Shown piece by piece: positions 1-8,292 of a stretch of 35,142 nucleotides of DNA. The translations under genes and the position numbers were made by a program. Source of the DNA: Clostridia bacterium (GTDB lineage Bacteria > Bacillota > Clostridia > DSM-8532); contig JAIFNI010000058.1 of NCBI GenBank assembly GCA_020047785.1, forward strand, positions 1 through 35,142. The letters are read 5' to 3'. The stretch's first letter is position 1, and the number at the start of each line of letters is the position of its first letter. Under the pieces are notes generated by a model. The model did no database searches, was not told the DNA's origin, and saw only the letters and a list, made by a program, of their open reading frames with translations.

Positions 1-1852
1 CTTCCGTGATGCGCGTACCCTGTGCCGTGATGGATACGACTCCCCCGAGGAGATCCTTTTCGAAGGATGCCTCCAGTTCTATTCCTGCATCAATGGACAA
101 TGCGGGAAGATTCGTTCCATTGTCAACCTCTTCGAAACAATAAACCATGGGACCGTATTGGACAGCCGCTTTCCCGATATCGGCCCGAACCTTCGGGTGG
201 GCGGCCACCAGACGCGGCTTCAAATCCAGGTCAAGCTCAATCCTGTCACCGGCTTTCCATGTCCGGTTCACCAACGCGTATCCCTGATGGGTGACAGCTT
301 CAACATCCGTCTGAACGCCGCAGACAGAAAGAGCCGGCGTCTGTGCCCATCCCGGGATGCGAATGCCAAGGGTGAAGGGGTTCAGGGGAAATGCGGCGCC
401 TTCCGTCGATTCGACACGCAACACCACTTTCCCATCCCAGGGATAGCCTGTTTCCTGCACAAGAAGGATAGAACCGTCCGACAGGCCCACCTTCGCCCGA
501 CTGCCGATGAACAGGTGCGTGAATACTGAATCCGGGGTTTGCGTATAGACATACTCTCCGAGAGAAGCCACCAGACGGGCCAGGTTCGGCGGACAGCAGG
601 CACAGCCATACCAGTGGGGCCGTTCGGGGACAACATGCCGTTTGCCCGGATCCTTTCCGCATGCTTCCGGCTGCACTTCAAGCGGATTCACGTAGAAGAA
701 GTGCCGGCCATCCTTCGCCATGCCGCTGATGACGGAATTGTACAGCGCCTGCTCCATGACATCCGCATAACGGCGGTCCGCGCCGAACTGCAGCATCCGG
801 TGCGCGAAGAAAATCAGTCCGATGGAAGCACAGGTTTCCTGGTAGACCGTGTCATTCGGCAGGTCATAATCGAAGGTGAAAGCCTCACCATGTACGGTCT
901 GCCCGATACCACCGGTCAGATAAAGCTGTTTTTCCGCGATATTCCGGAACAGTTTCCCACAGGCGATTTTCAGCGATTCATCCCCGGTCTTCAGCGCAAT
1001 GTCGGCCATGCCGGTATAAAGATAGACAGCCCGGACAGCGTGGCCTATGGCCACATCCTGCTGTCGTACCGGTTCATGCGCCTGATGGTAGGCGAGATTC
1101 GGTTCCTGTGTCTGAATTTTGCGCTCCCAGTGGGACACGCGGCCGTGGCGCTCCCAGTCCTCGAGGAAGAAACTTGGTTTCTGCCCCCGTTCATCGATCA
1201 TGAATTTGGCCAGGTTCAGATACCTTTCTTCCCCTGTTGCCTTGAACAACTTCACAAGACCGATTTCCACCTCTTCGTGGCCGTCATAGCCGCGCAATTT
1301 CCCCGGTTCCGGTCCGAAAACGGTGTCGGCATGATCTGCGAACCGGCACATCACATCCAGAAGTTTCTTCTTGCCGGTTCCCTCATAATAAGCGACCGCG
1401 GCCTCCATCATATGTCCCGCGCTATAGAGCTCGTGACATTCCAGGAGGTTGGTCCATCGTTTGCCGGGCTCCTTCACCGTGAACCACGTATTCAGATACC
1501 CATCCGGCTGCTGGGCCTTTTCGATGAGTTCGATCACACTGTCCGCCATTGCCTCCAGATTTGCGTCCGGATGAACCTTCAGACTGTAGCCGACCGCTTC
1601 GAGCCATTTGGCGACATCGCTGTCCTGGAAGACCATCCCGATGAATTCTCCGCCCGATTCCCCGGCGGCGATCCGGAAGTTTTCGATTGCGTGGCTGGGG
1701 TCCGCGCCTGGAACGCGGTCATTCAGGGCATCCCACTGGAACGGGATGACCACCTTCCGGACGAGTTCCTGTGTATCCGACCAGAAGTCGTCGCGAATGC
1801 GCACATCCGCCAGCGGTACCGGCTTCACTTCCTTGTTCTCCACTTGTCCCAT
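1..1852 (-). CDS. GH127 family beta-L-arabinofuranosidase (C-terminus truncated by window start)
   Basis: Minus-strand reading frame (absent from ORF track because it runs off the edge) translates as MGQVENKEVKPVPLADVRIRDDFWSD...GYLNTWFTVKEPGKRWTNLLECHELYSAGHMMEAAVAYYEGTGKKKLLDVMCRFADH...YGCACCPPNLARLVASLGEYVYTQ, typical of GH127; GGAGGA Shine-Dalgarno before ATG at 1852. Confidence 0.93.
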   Translation of the reverse strand, partial: MGQVENKEVKPVPLADVRIRDDFWSDTQELVRKVVIPFQWDALNDRVPGADPSHAIENFRIAAGESGGEFIGMVFQDSDVAKWLEAVGYSLKVHPDANLEAMADSVIELIEKAQQPDGYLNTWFTVKEPGKRWTNLLECHELYSAGHMMEAAVAYYEGTGKKKLLDVMCRFADHADTVFGPEPGKLRGYDGHEEVEIGLVKLFKATGEERYLNLAKFMIDERGQKPSFFLEDWERHGRVSHWERKIQTQEPNLAYHQAHEPVRQQDVAIGHAVRAVYLYTGMADIALKTGDESLKIACGKLFRNIAEKQLYLTGGIGQTVHGEAFTFDYDLPNDTVYQETCASIGLIFFAHRMLQFGADRRYADVMEQALYNSVISGMAKDGRHFFYVNPLEVQPEACGKDPGKRHVVPERPHWYGCACCPPNLARLVASLGEYVYTQTPDSVFTHLFIGSRAKVGLSDGSILLVQETGYPWDGKVVLRVESTEGAAFPLNPFTLGIRIPGWAQTPALSVCGVQTDVEAVTHQGYALVNRTWKAGDRIELDLDLKPRLVAAHPKVRADIGKAAVQYGPMVYCFEEVDNGTNLPALSIDAGIELEASFEKDLLGGVVSITAQGTRITE

Positions 1853-2061
1853 GCATCATTCCTCCAGCCCACGGCCTGTCGTTCTTGTACCTTCATCGTA
1901 ACAAACCATGCATCCCGTTTCGACTGAGGAATGGGGGGATTAGGTGGATTTTTCCGTCATATCTTTCCTTTTGTCCTTCCTTCATGACGCTGCCGTTTCC
2001 TGCAGGCTTTCGCCACGCCTCATCGAAATCATGAACTCGAGCGAAACCTTCACAAAACGAT

Positions 2062-2090
2062 TTCCGACATTCGGAACCGTGCGGTATAAT
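2062..2090 (+). promoter_or_regulatory. Putative promoter of the araC-type gene with overlapping dyad TTCCGA-CAT-TCGGAA
   Basis: TATAAT at 2085-2090; weak -35 TTCCGA at 2062-2067 with a 17-nt spacer; perfect 6-bp inverted repeat 2062-2067/2071-2076. Confidence 0.6.
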
Positions 2091-2131
2091 ATGCTTGGCA
2101 AGAAATCCCGGGAAGGTGGTGTATTCCGGAT

Positions 2132-3109
2132 ATGTCCCTGCTGATTCCAAACAAGGAAGCCCCGATTGCCCACCTTTCCTGCGGATTGTTCCAGACCGAG
2201 GAAGACTGGCGGCATATGAGCCGGGTCATCGACAGCGCGGAGATCATTCTCGGGCTGAAGGGGATTGTGCATCTGGAGCAGGACGGGCGAACGTTTGATG
2301 TGGAACCCGGCACCTTTCTGCTGTTGCTCCCAGGCCTGCTGCACCGTGGTGTCACCGACTCGACCGGGGAAACCTCCTTCTACTGGATGCATTTCCCCCT
2401 GCCCGAGGGTACGCGTGTGCTTCCGTCGGTGATGCCATCCGGTCCGCATGACCGGAACGGTCCGAATGGCAGGAACAGTCCGCATGAATGGAATGGTCCG
2501 AACGACCTGAACGGCCTGAATGACCGGAACGGTCCGAACGACCTGAACGGCCTGCAGGAGATTCCGAATGACTCCATCGTCCTCCCGGAACACTTCCGGC
2601 TTCCATTTCCGGAAAAGCCCGGCATTCTGTTCAGACAGCTGCTTCATACGGCGAATGCCGGGTATCGCAACCCGCACGCCTGCGATTACCTGTTGACGCT
2701 CATCCTGATTGAAATGTCCCAACAGTACCTTGAGGCGCTGCAGACGGCGCAATCCGGCATCGGCAGGCATTCCCGCATGTTCAGTGAAATGGTGGAATGG
2801 ATACGGGTCCATCTGACTGAGCCCTTCACCCTTGGGGAAGTTGCGCGCCGATTCGGGTTCAGTGAGGATTATCTGACCCGGCTGTTCAAACGACAGCTCG
2901 GAACAGGATTTGTGAGGTACGTGAATGGGCAGCGTCTTTCCCGTGCACGGAACCTGCTGTCCCAAACCTGGTTCGGGATCAAGGAGATTGCCTGGCAATG
3001 CGGATTTCCGGATGAAAAATACTTCATGCGCCTGTTCCGGGATGAGGAAGGCATGACGCCGACTGCCTACCGGAACGCCTATCATCGGACCCATGTGAAC
3101 AATGTCTGA
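2132..3109 (+). CDS. AraC family transcriptional regulator (cupin-type sensor domain + C-terminal double HTH)
   Basis: N-terminal cupin-like HLEQDGRTFDVEPGTFLLLLPGLLHRG; C-terminal FTLGEVARRFGFSEDYLTRLFKRQLGTGFVRYVNGQRLSRARNLLSQTWFGIKEIAWQCGFPDEKYFMRLFRDEEGMTPTAYR. Confidence 0.93.
   Translation: MSLLIPNKEAPIAHLSCGLFQTEEDWRHMSRVIDSAEIILGLKGIVHLEQDGRTFDVEPGTFLLLLPGLLHRGVTDSTGETSFYWMHFPLPEGTRVLPSVMPSGPHDRNGPNGRNSPHEWNGPNDLNGLNDRNGPNDLNGLQEIPNDSIVLPEHFRLPFPEKPGILFRQLLHTANAGYRNPHACDYLLTLILIEMSQQYLEALQTAQSGIGRHSRMFSEMVEWIRVHLTEPFTLGEVARRFGFSEDYLTRLFKRQLGTGFVRYVNGQRLSRARNLLSQTWFGIKEIAWQCGFPDEKYFMRLFRDEEGMTPTAYRNAYHRTHVNNV
2441..2557 (+). repeat. In-frame 18-bp tandem repeat (about 6 units) in the AraC linker
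   Basis: Units GGTCCGCATGACCGGAAC / GGTCCGAATGGCAGGAAC / AGTCCGCATGAATGGAAT / GGTCCGAACGACCTGAAC / GGCCTGAATGACCGGAAC / GGTCCGAACGACCTGAAC, then partial GGCCTGCAG; encodes GPHDRN-GPNGRN-SPHEWN-GPNDLN-GLNDRN-GPNDLN. Confidence 0.95.
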
Positions 3110-3190
3110 TACAGTGCCGGAAAGGAATCACTTATTCTATGGACTGCCAAGCCGAACGATCGAAGGCAGGCTTGCAAGGAGGAAACGGAC

Positions 3191-4573
3191 ATGGTGGAGA
3201 AAGAGAATATCGTGGACGGGGTCCATTCCCACGGAAGGGACGAAGACTGGGTCAAACCGACGGAGCCGGCCGTTCTTGAGCATCTGGAATGGTTCCGGGA
3301 TCAGAAACTCGGTCTTTTCATGCATTGGGGCCTGTACAGCCAGATGGGCATGATGGAATCCTGGGGATTGTCCGACGAGGACAAGGACTGGTCGTATGGC
3401 TGCTGGGACTGGGACGAGTCGAAAGAGTGCCAGCGTCAGTACAGGAAGCTGAACCGGTCCTTCAATCCCATTCGCCTGCAACCGCGGGTATGGGCGGAAA
3501 CCGCGAAACAGTGCGGCTTCCGGTATATCATTCTGACCACGAAGCATCACGACGGGTTCTGCCTGTGGGATACCAAACAGACGGATTACAAGGTGACGGA
3601 TCCATCCTGCCCGTTTTCAGAACACAAATATTCCGACATCATCCGCAACCTGTTCGATGCCTTCCGCGAAGAGAACCTCGGCATAGCCGCCTATTTCTCG
3701 AAGGCGGACTGGCATACGCCGCATTATTGGGCTCCGGACCGCAACGTGGGGGGAGAAACCTCTCGCGGGGCAAATTACGACCCTGCGGCAGAACCTGACC
3801 GTTGGCAGAAATTCGTCGATTTCACGCAAGCCCAGATGATGGAACTTGTGGAGGGATATGGGCCGCTCGATGTTTTGTGGCTAGATGCCGGATGGGTGAA
3901 TCCACGCGAGAAGGAGGACATCCGTCTCGACCTCCTGGCTGCGAAAGCCCGTTCCGTCACACCCGGACTGCTCTTTGCGGATCGAACCGTCGGAGGCCTC
4001 TACGAAAACATCCTGACTCCGGAGCATGCCATCCCGGAACATCCGATGACCTCACCCTGGGAAAGCTGCCTTGTCCTCGACGACGGCGGCTGGGGACACT
4101 CCTTTGATCACCGCTATAAAAGCGCACGGACTGTCGTCCATCTGTTGATCGAGATCGTGGCGAAAGGCGGGAACCTTGCACTCGGTGTGGGACCTCAGCC
4201 GGACGGACGGCTCGCGCCGGGTGCCATCCGCATTCTTTCGCAGATGGGAGCCTGGCTGGAGAAAAACGGAGAGGCAATCTACGGCACACGCAACTGTGCG
4301 CCTCATGCCGCCGGGAAGTGGTTCTTCACCCGGAAAGGCGATATCCGGTACGCCATTCTGCCGCTTGCGGAAGGAGATGCCTCACACGGCATATTTCTTA
4401 TCCCGGCGGAGCCGGAGGGTGGGTCCGTGCACAGAATCACAATGCTGGGCCATCCAGCCGAAATCCCTTTCCGCAGAACTGAAGCGGGACTTATCCTGCA
4501 GGTCCCCGTCTCCGGCACCCTCTCCGTCACATTGCCGGAAACCCCCTTTGCTCTGGCCTTCCAGCTGGAATGA
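3191..4573 (+). CDS. GH29 alpha-L-fucosidase
   Basis: WFRDQKLGLFMHWGLYSQMG...CGFRYIILTTKHHDGFCLWDTKQTDYKV...GPLDVLWLDAGW...LLIEIVAKGGNLALGVGPQPDGRL; AAGGAGG before the ATG. Confidence 0.93.
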   Translation: MVEKENIVDGVHSHGRDEDWVKPTEPAVLEHLEWFRDQKLGLFMHWGLYSQMGMMESWGLSDEDKDWSYGCWDWDESKECQRQYRKLNRSFNPIRLQPRVWAETAKQCGFRYIILTTKHHDGFCLWDTKQTDYKVTDPSCPFSEHKYSDIIRNLFDAFREENLGIAAYFSKADWHTPHYWAPDRNVGGETSRGANYDPAAEPDRWQKFVDFTQAQMMELVEGYGPLDVLWLDAGWVNPREKEDIRLDLLAAKARSVTPGLLFADRTVGGLYENILTPEHAIPEHPMTSPWESCLVLDDGGWGHSFDHRYKSARTVVHLLIEIVAKGGNLALGVGPQPDGRLAPGAIRILSQMGAWLEKNGEAIYGTRNCAPHAAGKWFFTRKGDIRYAILPLAEGDASHGIFLIPAEPEGGSVHRITMLGHPAEIPFRRTEAGLILQVPVSGTLSVTLPETPFALAFQLE

Positions 4574-4672
4574 TGCGGGAACAATAGCGGCGGCTTTTCA
4601 GCTGGAACCCTTTTCGCTCCAGCCGTCCAGCTGGCACGATTCGAAAACCATAGCGGCTTTCCATCGGTCTCC

Positions 4673-4700
4673 TTGCTTTTCTTTTGGAATCGCATACAAT
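4673..4700 (+). promoter_or_regulatory. Putative sigma70-type promoter of the aldo/keto reductase gene
   Basis: TTGCTT (4673-4678), 16-nt spacer, TACAAT (4695-4700), about 40 bp upstream of the ATG. Confidence 0.5.
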
Positions 4701-4704
4701 GGGT

Positions 4705-4728
4705 ATTGTCGAACAGATTGTCGAACAG
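4705..4728 (+). repeat. Perfect 12-bp tandem duplication ATTGTCGAACAG x2
   Basis: Read directly: ATTGTCGAACAGATTGTCGAACAG between the putative -10 and the RBS. Confidence 0.95.
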
Positions 4729-4741
4729 AACGGAGGTTGGT

Positions 4742-5647
4742 ATGATCAGAAACCTTTTGGGAACGACCGGACTGGCTGTTGCGAAACTCGGCTTCGGCGC
4801 CATGGAAATCCGCGGACACCGCGTCTGGAACGGAAGACCCACAACGGACGCGGAAGCGGATGAAATCCTGAATGCGGTGCTGGATGCCGGCATCAACTTC
4901 ATCGACACCTCGAACGACTACGGCATGAGCGAGACCCATATCGGGCGGGCATTGCAGCACCGCCGCAACGAATACGTCCTCGCGACGAAGTGCGGATGTT
5001 TTTGGACGGACAAGGGTGACCATGACGAGATCTCACACGTCTGGACGCGGGAAAACCTGCTCGCGAACATCGAGACCAGTCTCAAACGGCTTCGGACGGA
5101 TCATGTCGATCTCCTGCAGCTGCACAACGCGCCGGTTGAGGAAACGGACCGTGGCGGACTCCTTGATGTCCTGGAGGATATCCGCAAGAGCGGGAAAATC
5201 CGGTTCTACGGTGTCTCCTCCGTGTCTCCCCACCTTCAGGCGTATATCGGCCGCAAAGCTTTCAGCACGTTCCAGATCCCCTATTCCGCCGTAGATCGCG
5301 CGCATGAGGATTTGATCACGCTCGCGGCAGGATCAGGTGCCGGAACGATCATCCGGGGCGGCGTCGGGCAGGGCGAACCCGGTGTCGGGCGTGGGGATGA
5401 CGGCAAATGGTCCCTTTGGGAGAAGGCCCGTCTGGACGATCTGCTGGAAGTCGGGGAAAGCCGGACTGCTTTCATGCTGCGGTTCACCCTGAGCCATCCT
5501 GATATCTCGACGATCATCGCCGGGACGAAAAATCCGGCTCATCTGCGTGAGAATGTCGTGACAGCGGAAAAAGGCCCACTCCCGACGGACGTATATGCAG
5601 AAGCGAAGAAGCGCCTGTCCCTTGCCGGAGAGAACCCGCTGGCTTGA
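4742..5647 (+). CDS. Aldo/keto reductase
   Basis: LGTTGLAVAKLGFGAMEI...INFIDTSNDYGMSETHIGRAL...VLATKCG...DHVDLLQLHN...GKIRFYGVSS; CGGAGG RBS supports ATG at 4742 rather than the ORF-track start at 4673. Confidence 0.92.
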   Translation: MIRNLLGTTGLAVAKLGFGAMEIRGHRVWNGRPTTDAEADEILNAVLDAGINFIDTSNDYGMSETHIGRALQHRRNEYVLATKCGCFWTDKGDHDEISHVWTRENLLANIETSLKRLRTDHVDLLQLHNAPVEETDRGGLLDVLEDIRKSGKIRFYGVSSVSPHLQAYIGRKAFSTFQIPYSAVDRAHEDLITLAAGSGAGTIIRGGVGQGEPGVGRGDDGKWSLWEKARLDDLLEVGESRTAFMLRFTLSHPDISTIIAGTKNPAHLRENVVTAEKGPLPTDVYAEAKKRLSLAGENPLA

Positions 5648-5755
5648 AGCTGGATGGCTCATCACCACTGGCTTGATTTTTTAGGGAAGAGCGTCCACAG
5701 ACAGAACCAATCGCAGAGAGCAAGTCTTGTTCGCAACCAAGAAAGGACATCGAGT

Positions 5756-6277
5756 ATGAATCTCATCACAAACAAACGCACCATTGACCCGAAGGACATT
5801 CCGGACAATGTCATCAAGCTTGTCGGGACCGACTGGATGCTGATCACCGCCGGCACAGGCGAAGCGTGGAATACAATGACTGCCAGCTGGGGCGGCATGG
5901 GCTTCCTGTGGAACCGGAATGTGGCATTCTGTGTCATACGACCCGGGCGGCACACCTTCGGTTTCATGGAGAGAAATGAACATTTCACCCTGAGTTTTTT
6001 CGATGATTCCTGGCGCAAGGCGTTGAATCTATGTGGGATCGAAACCGGCCGGGAGGTCGACAAAGCCGCCGCCACAGGCCTGATACCGGTTGCCTGCCCC
6101 CATGGCGGCGTATCGTTCGAGCAAGCCCGTCTTGTCCTGGAATGCCGCAAGTTGTATTCGCACGACCTGGATCCGGAACACTTTCTGGATCCGGCCCTGA
6201 TGGCTCATTACCCGCAGCACGATTATCATCGGATGTATGTGGCGGAAATCCTGGCCTGTCATCTGGAGGAAGTGTGA
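5756..6277 (+). CDS. Flavin reductase-like (FMN-binding split barrel) family protein
   Basis: DWMLITAGTGEAWNTMTASWGGMGFLWNRNVAFCVIRPGRHTFGFMERNEHFTLSFFDDSWRKALNLCG; start chosen at MNLITNKRTI downstream of AGAAAGGA. Confidence 0.85.
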   Translation: MNLITNKRTIDPKDIPDNVIKLVGTDWMLITAGTGEAWNTMTASWGGMGFLWNRNVAFCVIRPGRHTFGFMERNEHFTLSFFDDSWRKALNLCGIETGREVDKAAATGLIPVACPHGGVSFEQARLVLECRKLYSHDLDPEHFLDPALMAHYPQHDYHRMYVAEILACHLEEV

Positions 6278-8277
6278 GCGCCGAAACCATTCAGCATCAG
6301 CATCTCCGAAACATCGGCATTGTCGCCCATGTCGATGCGGGAAAGACAACCATCACCGAGAACCTGCTCTTCCGCGCAGGGTTCATCCGTTCCCTCGGAA
6401 GCGTGGACAAAGGAACCGCCCATACGGACTTTCTGGACATCGAACGCGAGCGCGGCATTTCCGTTCGTGCCGCCTCCACCACCATCCGATGGAAGGATGT
6501 GGACATCAACCTGATCGATACCCCGGGCCACATGGACTTCACTGCTGAAGTGGAGCGTTCGCTCCGGGTGCTGGACGGTGTCATTCTCGTGCTGTCCGCG
6601 GTCGAAGGCGTGCAGGCGCAGACGGAAATCATCTGGAAAGCCCTCCGCGCACGGAATCTGCCCACTCTTCTCTTCATCAACAAGCTGGATCGGATCGGTG
6701 CCGATCCCGAAAGGGTGATGGACGAGATCCGCCGGCTTCTGTCCCCTGCCATTCTGCCTCTGCAGGCCGTGGCAGGGCTTCCGCACGGAGAGGCTGAATT
6801 GCTGGATCGCTTTGATCTGCAGATTCCGGATGTCGGATTCGCAGGCGGCCGCTTTCCGGACGAATGGCTGGAAAGACTCGCGGAAGGCGATGACTTCATC
6901 ATGGAGAAATGGCTTGAGAGCAAGGTCATCAGCCCGTCGGCCCTGAAAATGAGTCTGGTCCGTCAATCCCGTTCCGGAACGCTCTATCCGGTTCTCTTCG
7001 GTGCCGCGTTGAAGGAACAGGGCATGCTGCCGCTGCTGGACGGAATCCTCGAATATCTGCCGCCGGCTTCCGGTGACCCCGACAAACCGCTGGCCGGGGT
7101 TGTCTTCCGTCTCGAGCACGACAAGACGATGGGCCGCGTCGCCCATGTCCGCCTCTACAGCGGCACCCTGCAGAACCGGGACATGGTGGACAACATCACC
7201 CAGGGTACACAGGAAAAGGTGACGCAGATTCGTAAGGTGTATTCCCGCAAACATGAGGACACCGGACTTCTGAAAGCAGGCGACATTGCTTCGGTCTGCG
7301 GATTGGGCCGCGCCCGCATCGGGGATGTTCTGGGCTGTTCGGACGGGGTGCCGGAAGCGTCCCATCTGGCGGTCCCGCTGCTGCTCGTGCAGGTGTTTCC
7401 GGAAAAGGATGCGGAAATCGCCATGCTGGTGGCTGCCCTGCAGGAACTGGCGGACGAGGACCCGTTGCTCGGGTTGGAATGGATCCGGGAGGAACGGAAG
7501 ATCCATGTGAAAATCATGGGCACCATTCAGTTGGAAGTACTCGGAAGCCAGTTGAAGAGCCGTTTCGGACTGGGTGCTTCATTCGGCACGCCTCTGGTCA
7601 TCTACAAGGAGACCCCGGCAAAGTCTGCAACCGGCTATGTATCCTATACGATGCCGAAGCCCTGCTGGGCGATTCTCGAATTTTATCTGAAACCGCTCCC
7701 CCGGGGCTCCGGACTCATAACAGGCGGTTGGGTGCGCGAAGAGAAGATGCATCAACGGTATCAGAACCAGGTTTGGCAGGCGATGCCGGACGCTCTCCGA
7801 CAAGGGCCGCTCGGGTGGGAGGTCACCGACCTTGAGGTGACGCTGCTCAATGGCGAACACCACATTTTTCATACCCACCCGCTTGATTTCGTCACCGCCA
7901 CACCGATGGGGATCATGAACGGCTTGATGAACACGGGAACGACCCTGCTGGAGCCGATGACCCGGTGCCGCATCTCCGCGCCCGAACACTGCGGCAGCAA
8001 AATACTGGGAGACATCGTCCAGATGCGGGGAACTTTCGACGCGCCGGTCATCGAAAAAGGAAGTTTCCATGTGGAAGCTCGCCTGCCTGTCGCCACCTCG
8101 ATGGATTATTCCGTCCGACTCGGTGCCATGACAAGCGGACGCGGCCACCTCGCCTCCCGGTTCGACGGGTACGAGCCCTGTCCGCTGGAATTGGGCGCCA
8201 CCACCCCATATCGTGGCGTGAATCCGTTGGACCAGGCCAAATACATCCTGAGTGTTCGGAAAGCACTTGGAGGATAG
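6274..8277 (+). CDS. Translation factor GTPase of the Tet(M)/EF-G-like (ribosomal protection protein-like) family
   Basis: NIGIVAHVDAGKTTITENLLF, RERGIS, DTPGHMDF, INKLD G motifs; C-terminal EF-G domain IV/V-like RISAPEHCGSKILGDIVQMRG...MDYSVRLGAMTSGRG. GTG start at 6274 overlaps the preceding TGA (GTGTGA). Confidence 0.85.
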   Translation: MSAETIQHQHLRNIGIVAHVDAGKTTITENLLFRAGFIRSLGSVDKGTAHTDFLDIERERGISVRAASTTIRWKDVDINLIDTPGHMDFTAEVERSLRVLDGVILVLSAVEGVQAQTEIIWKALRARNLPTLLFINKLDRIGADPERVMDEIRRLLSPAILPLQAVAGLPHGEAELLDRFDLQIPDVGFAGGRFPDEWLERLAEGDDFIMEKWLESKVISPSALKMSLVRQSRSGTLYPVLFGAALKEQGMLPLLDGILEYLPPASGDPDKPLAGVVFRLEHDKTMGRVAHVRLYSGTLQNRDMVDNITQGTQEKVTQIRKVYSRKHEDTGLLKAGDIASVCGLGRARIGDVLGCSDGVPEASHLAVPLLLVQVFPEKDAEIAMLVAALQELADEDPLLGLEWIREERKIHVKIMGTIQLEVLGSQLKSRFGLGASFGTPLVIYKETPAKSATGYVSYTMPKPCWAILEFYLKPLPRGSGLITGGWVREEKMHQRYQNQVWQAMPDALRQGPLGWEVTDLEVTLLNGEHHIFHTHPLDFVTATPMGIMNGLMNTGTTLLEPMTRCRISAPEHCGSKILGDIVQMRGTFDAPVIEKGSFHVEARLPVATSMDYSVRLGAMTSGRGHLASRFDGYEPCPLELGATTPYRGVNPLDQAKYILSVRKALGG

Positions 8278-8292
8278 ATTTCTGCCCCATGG

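Noticed and set aside
539-1927. 462-aa plus-strand ORF
   Set aside because: Lies antisense to the clear GH127 coding frame; translation shows no domain and mirrors the codon bias of the minus strand.
2441-2557. CRISPR-like array
   Set aside because: Units are contiguous 18-bp in-frame coding repeats without spacers.
1982-3094. 370-aa minus-strand ORF with VRTVPVIQAV repeats
   Set aside because: Antisense to AraC; the repeats are just the mirror of the 18-bp array.
6259-7506. 415-aa minus-strand ORF
   Set aside because: Antisense shadow of the Tet(M)/EF-G-like GTPase gene.
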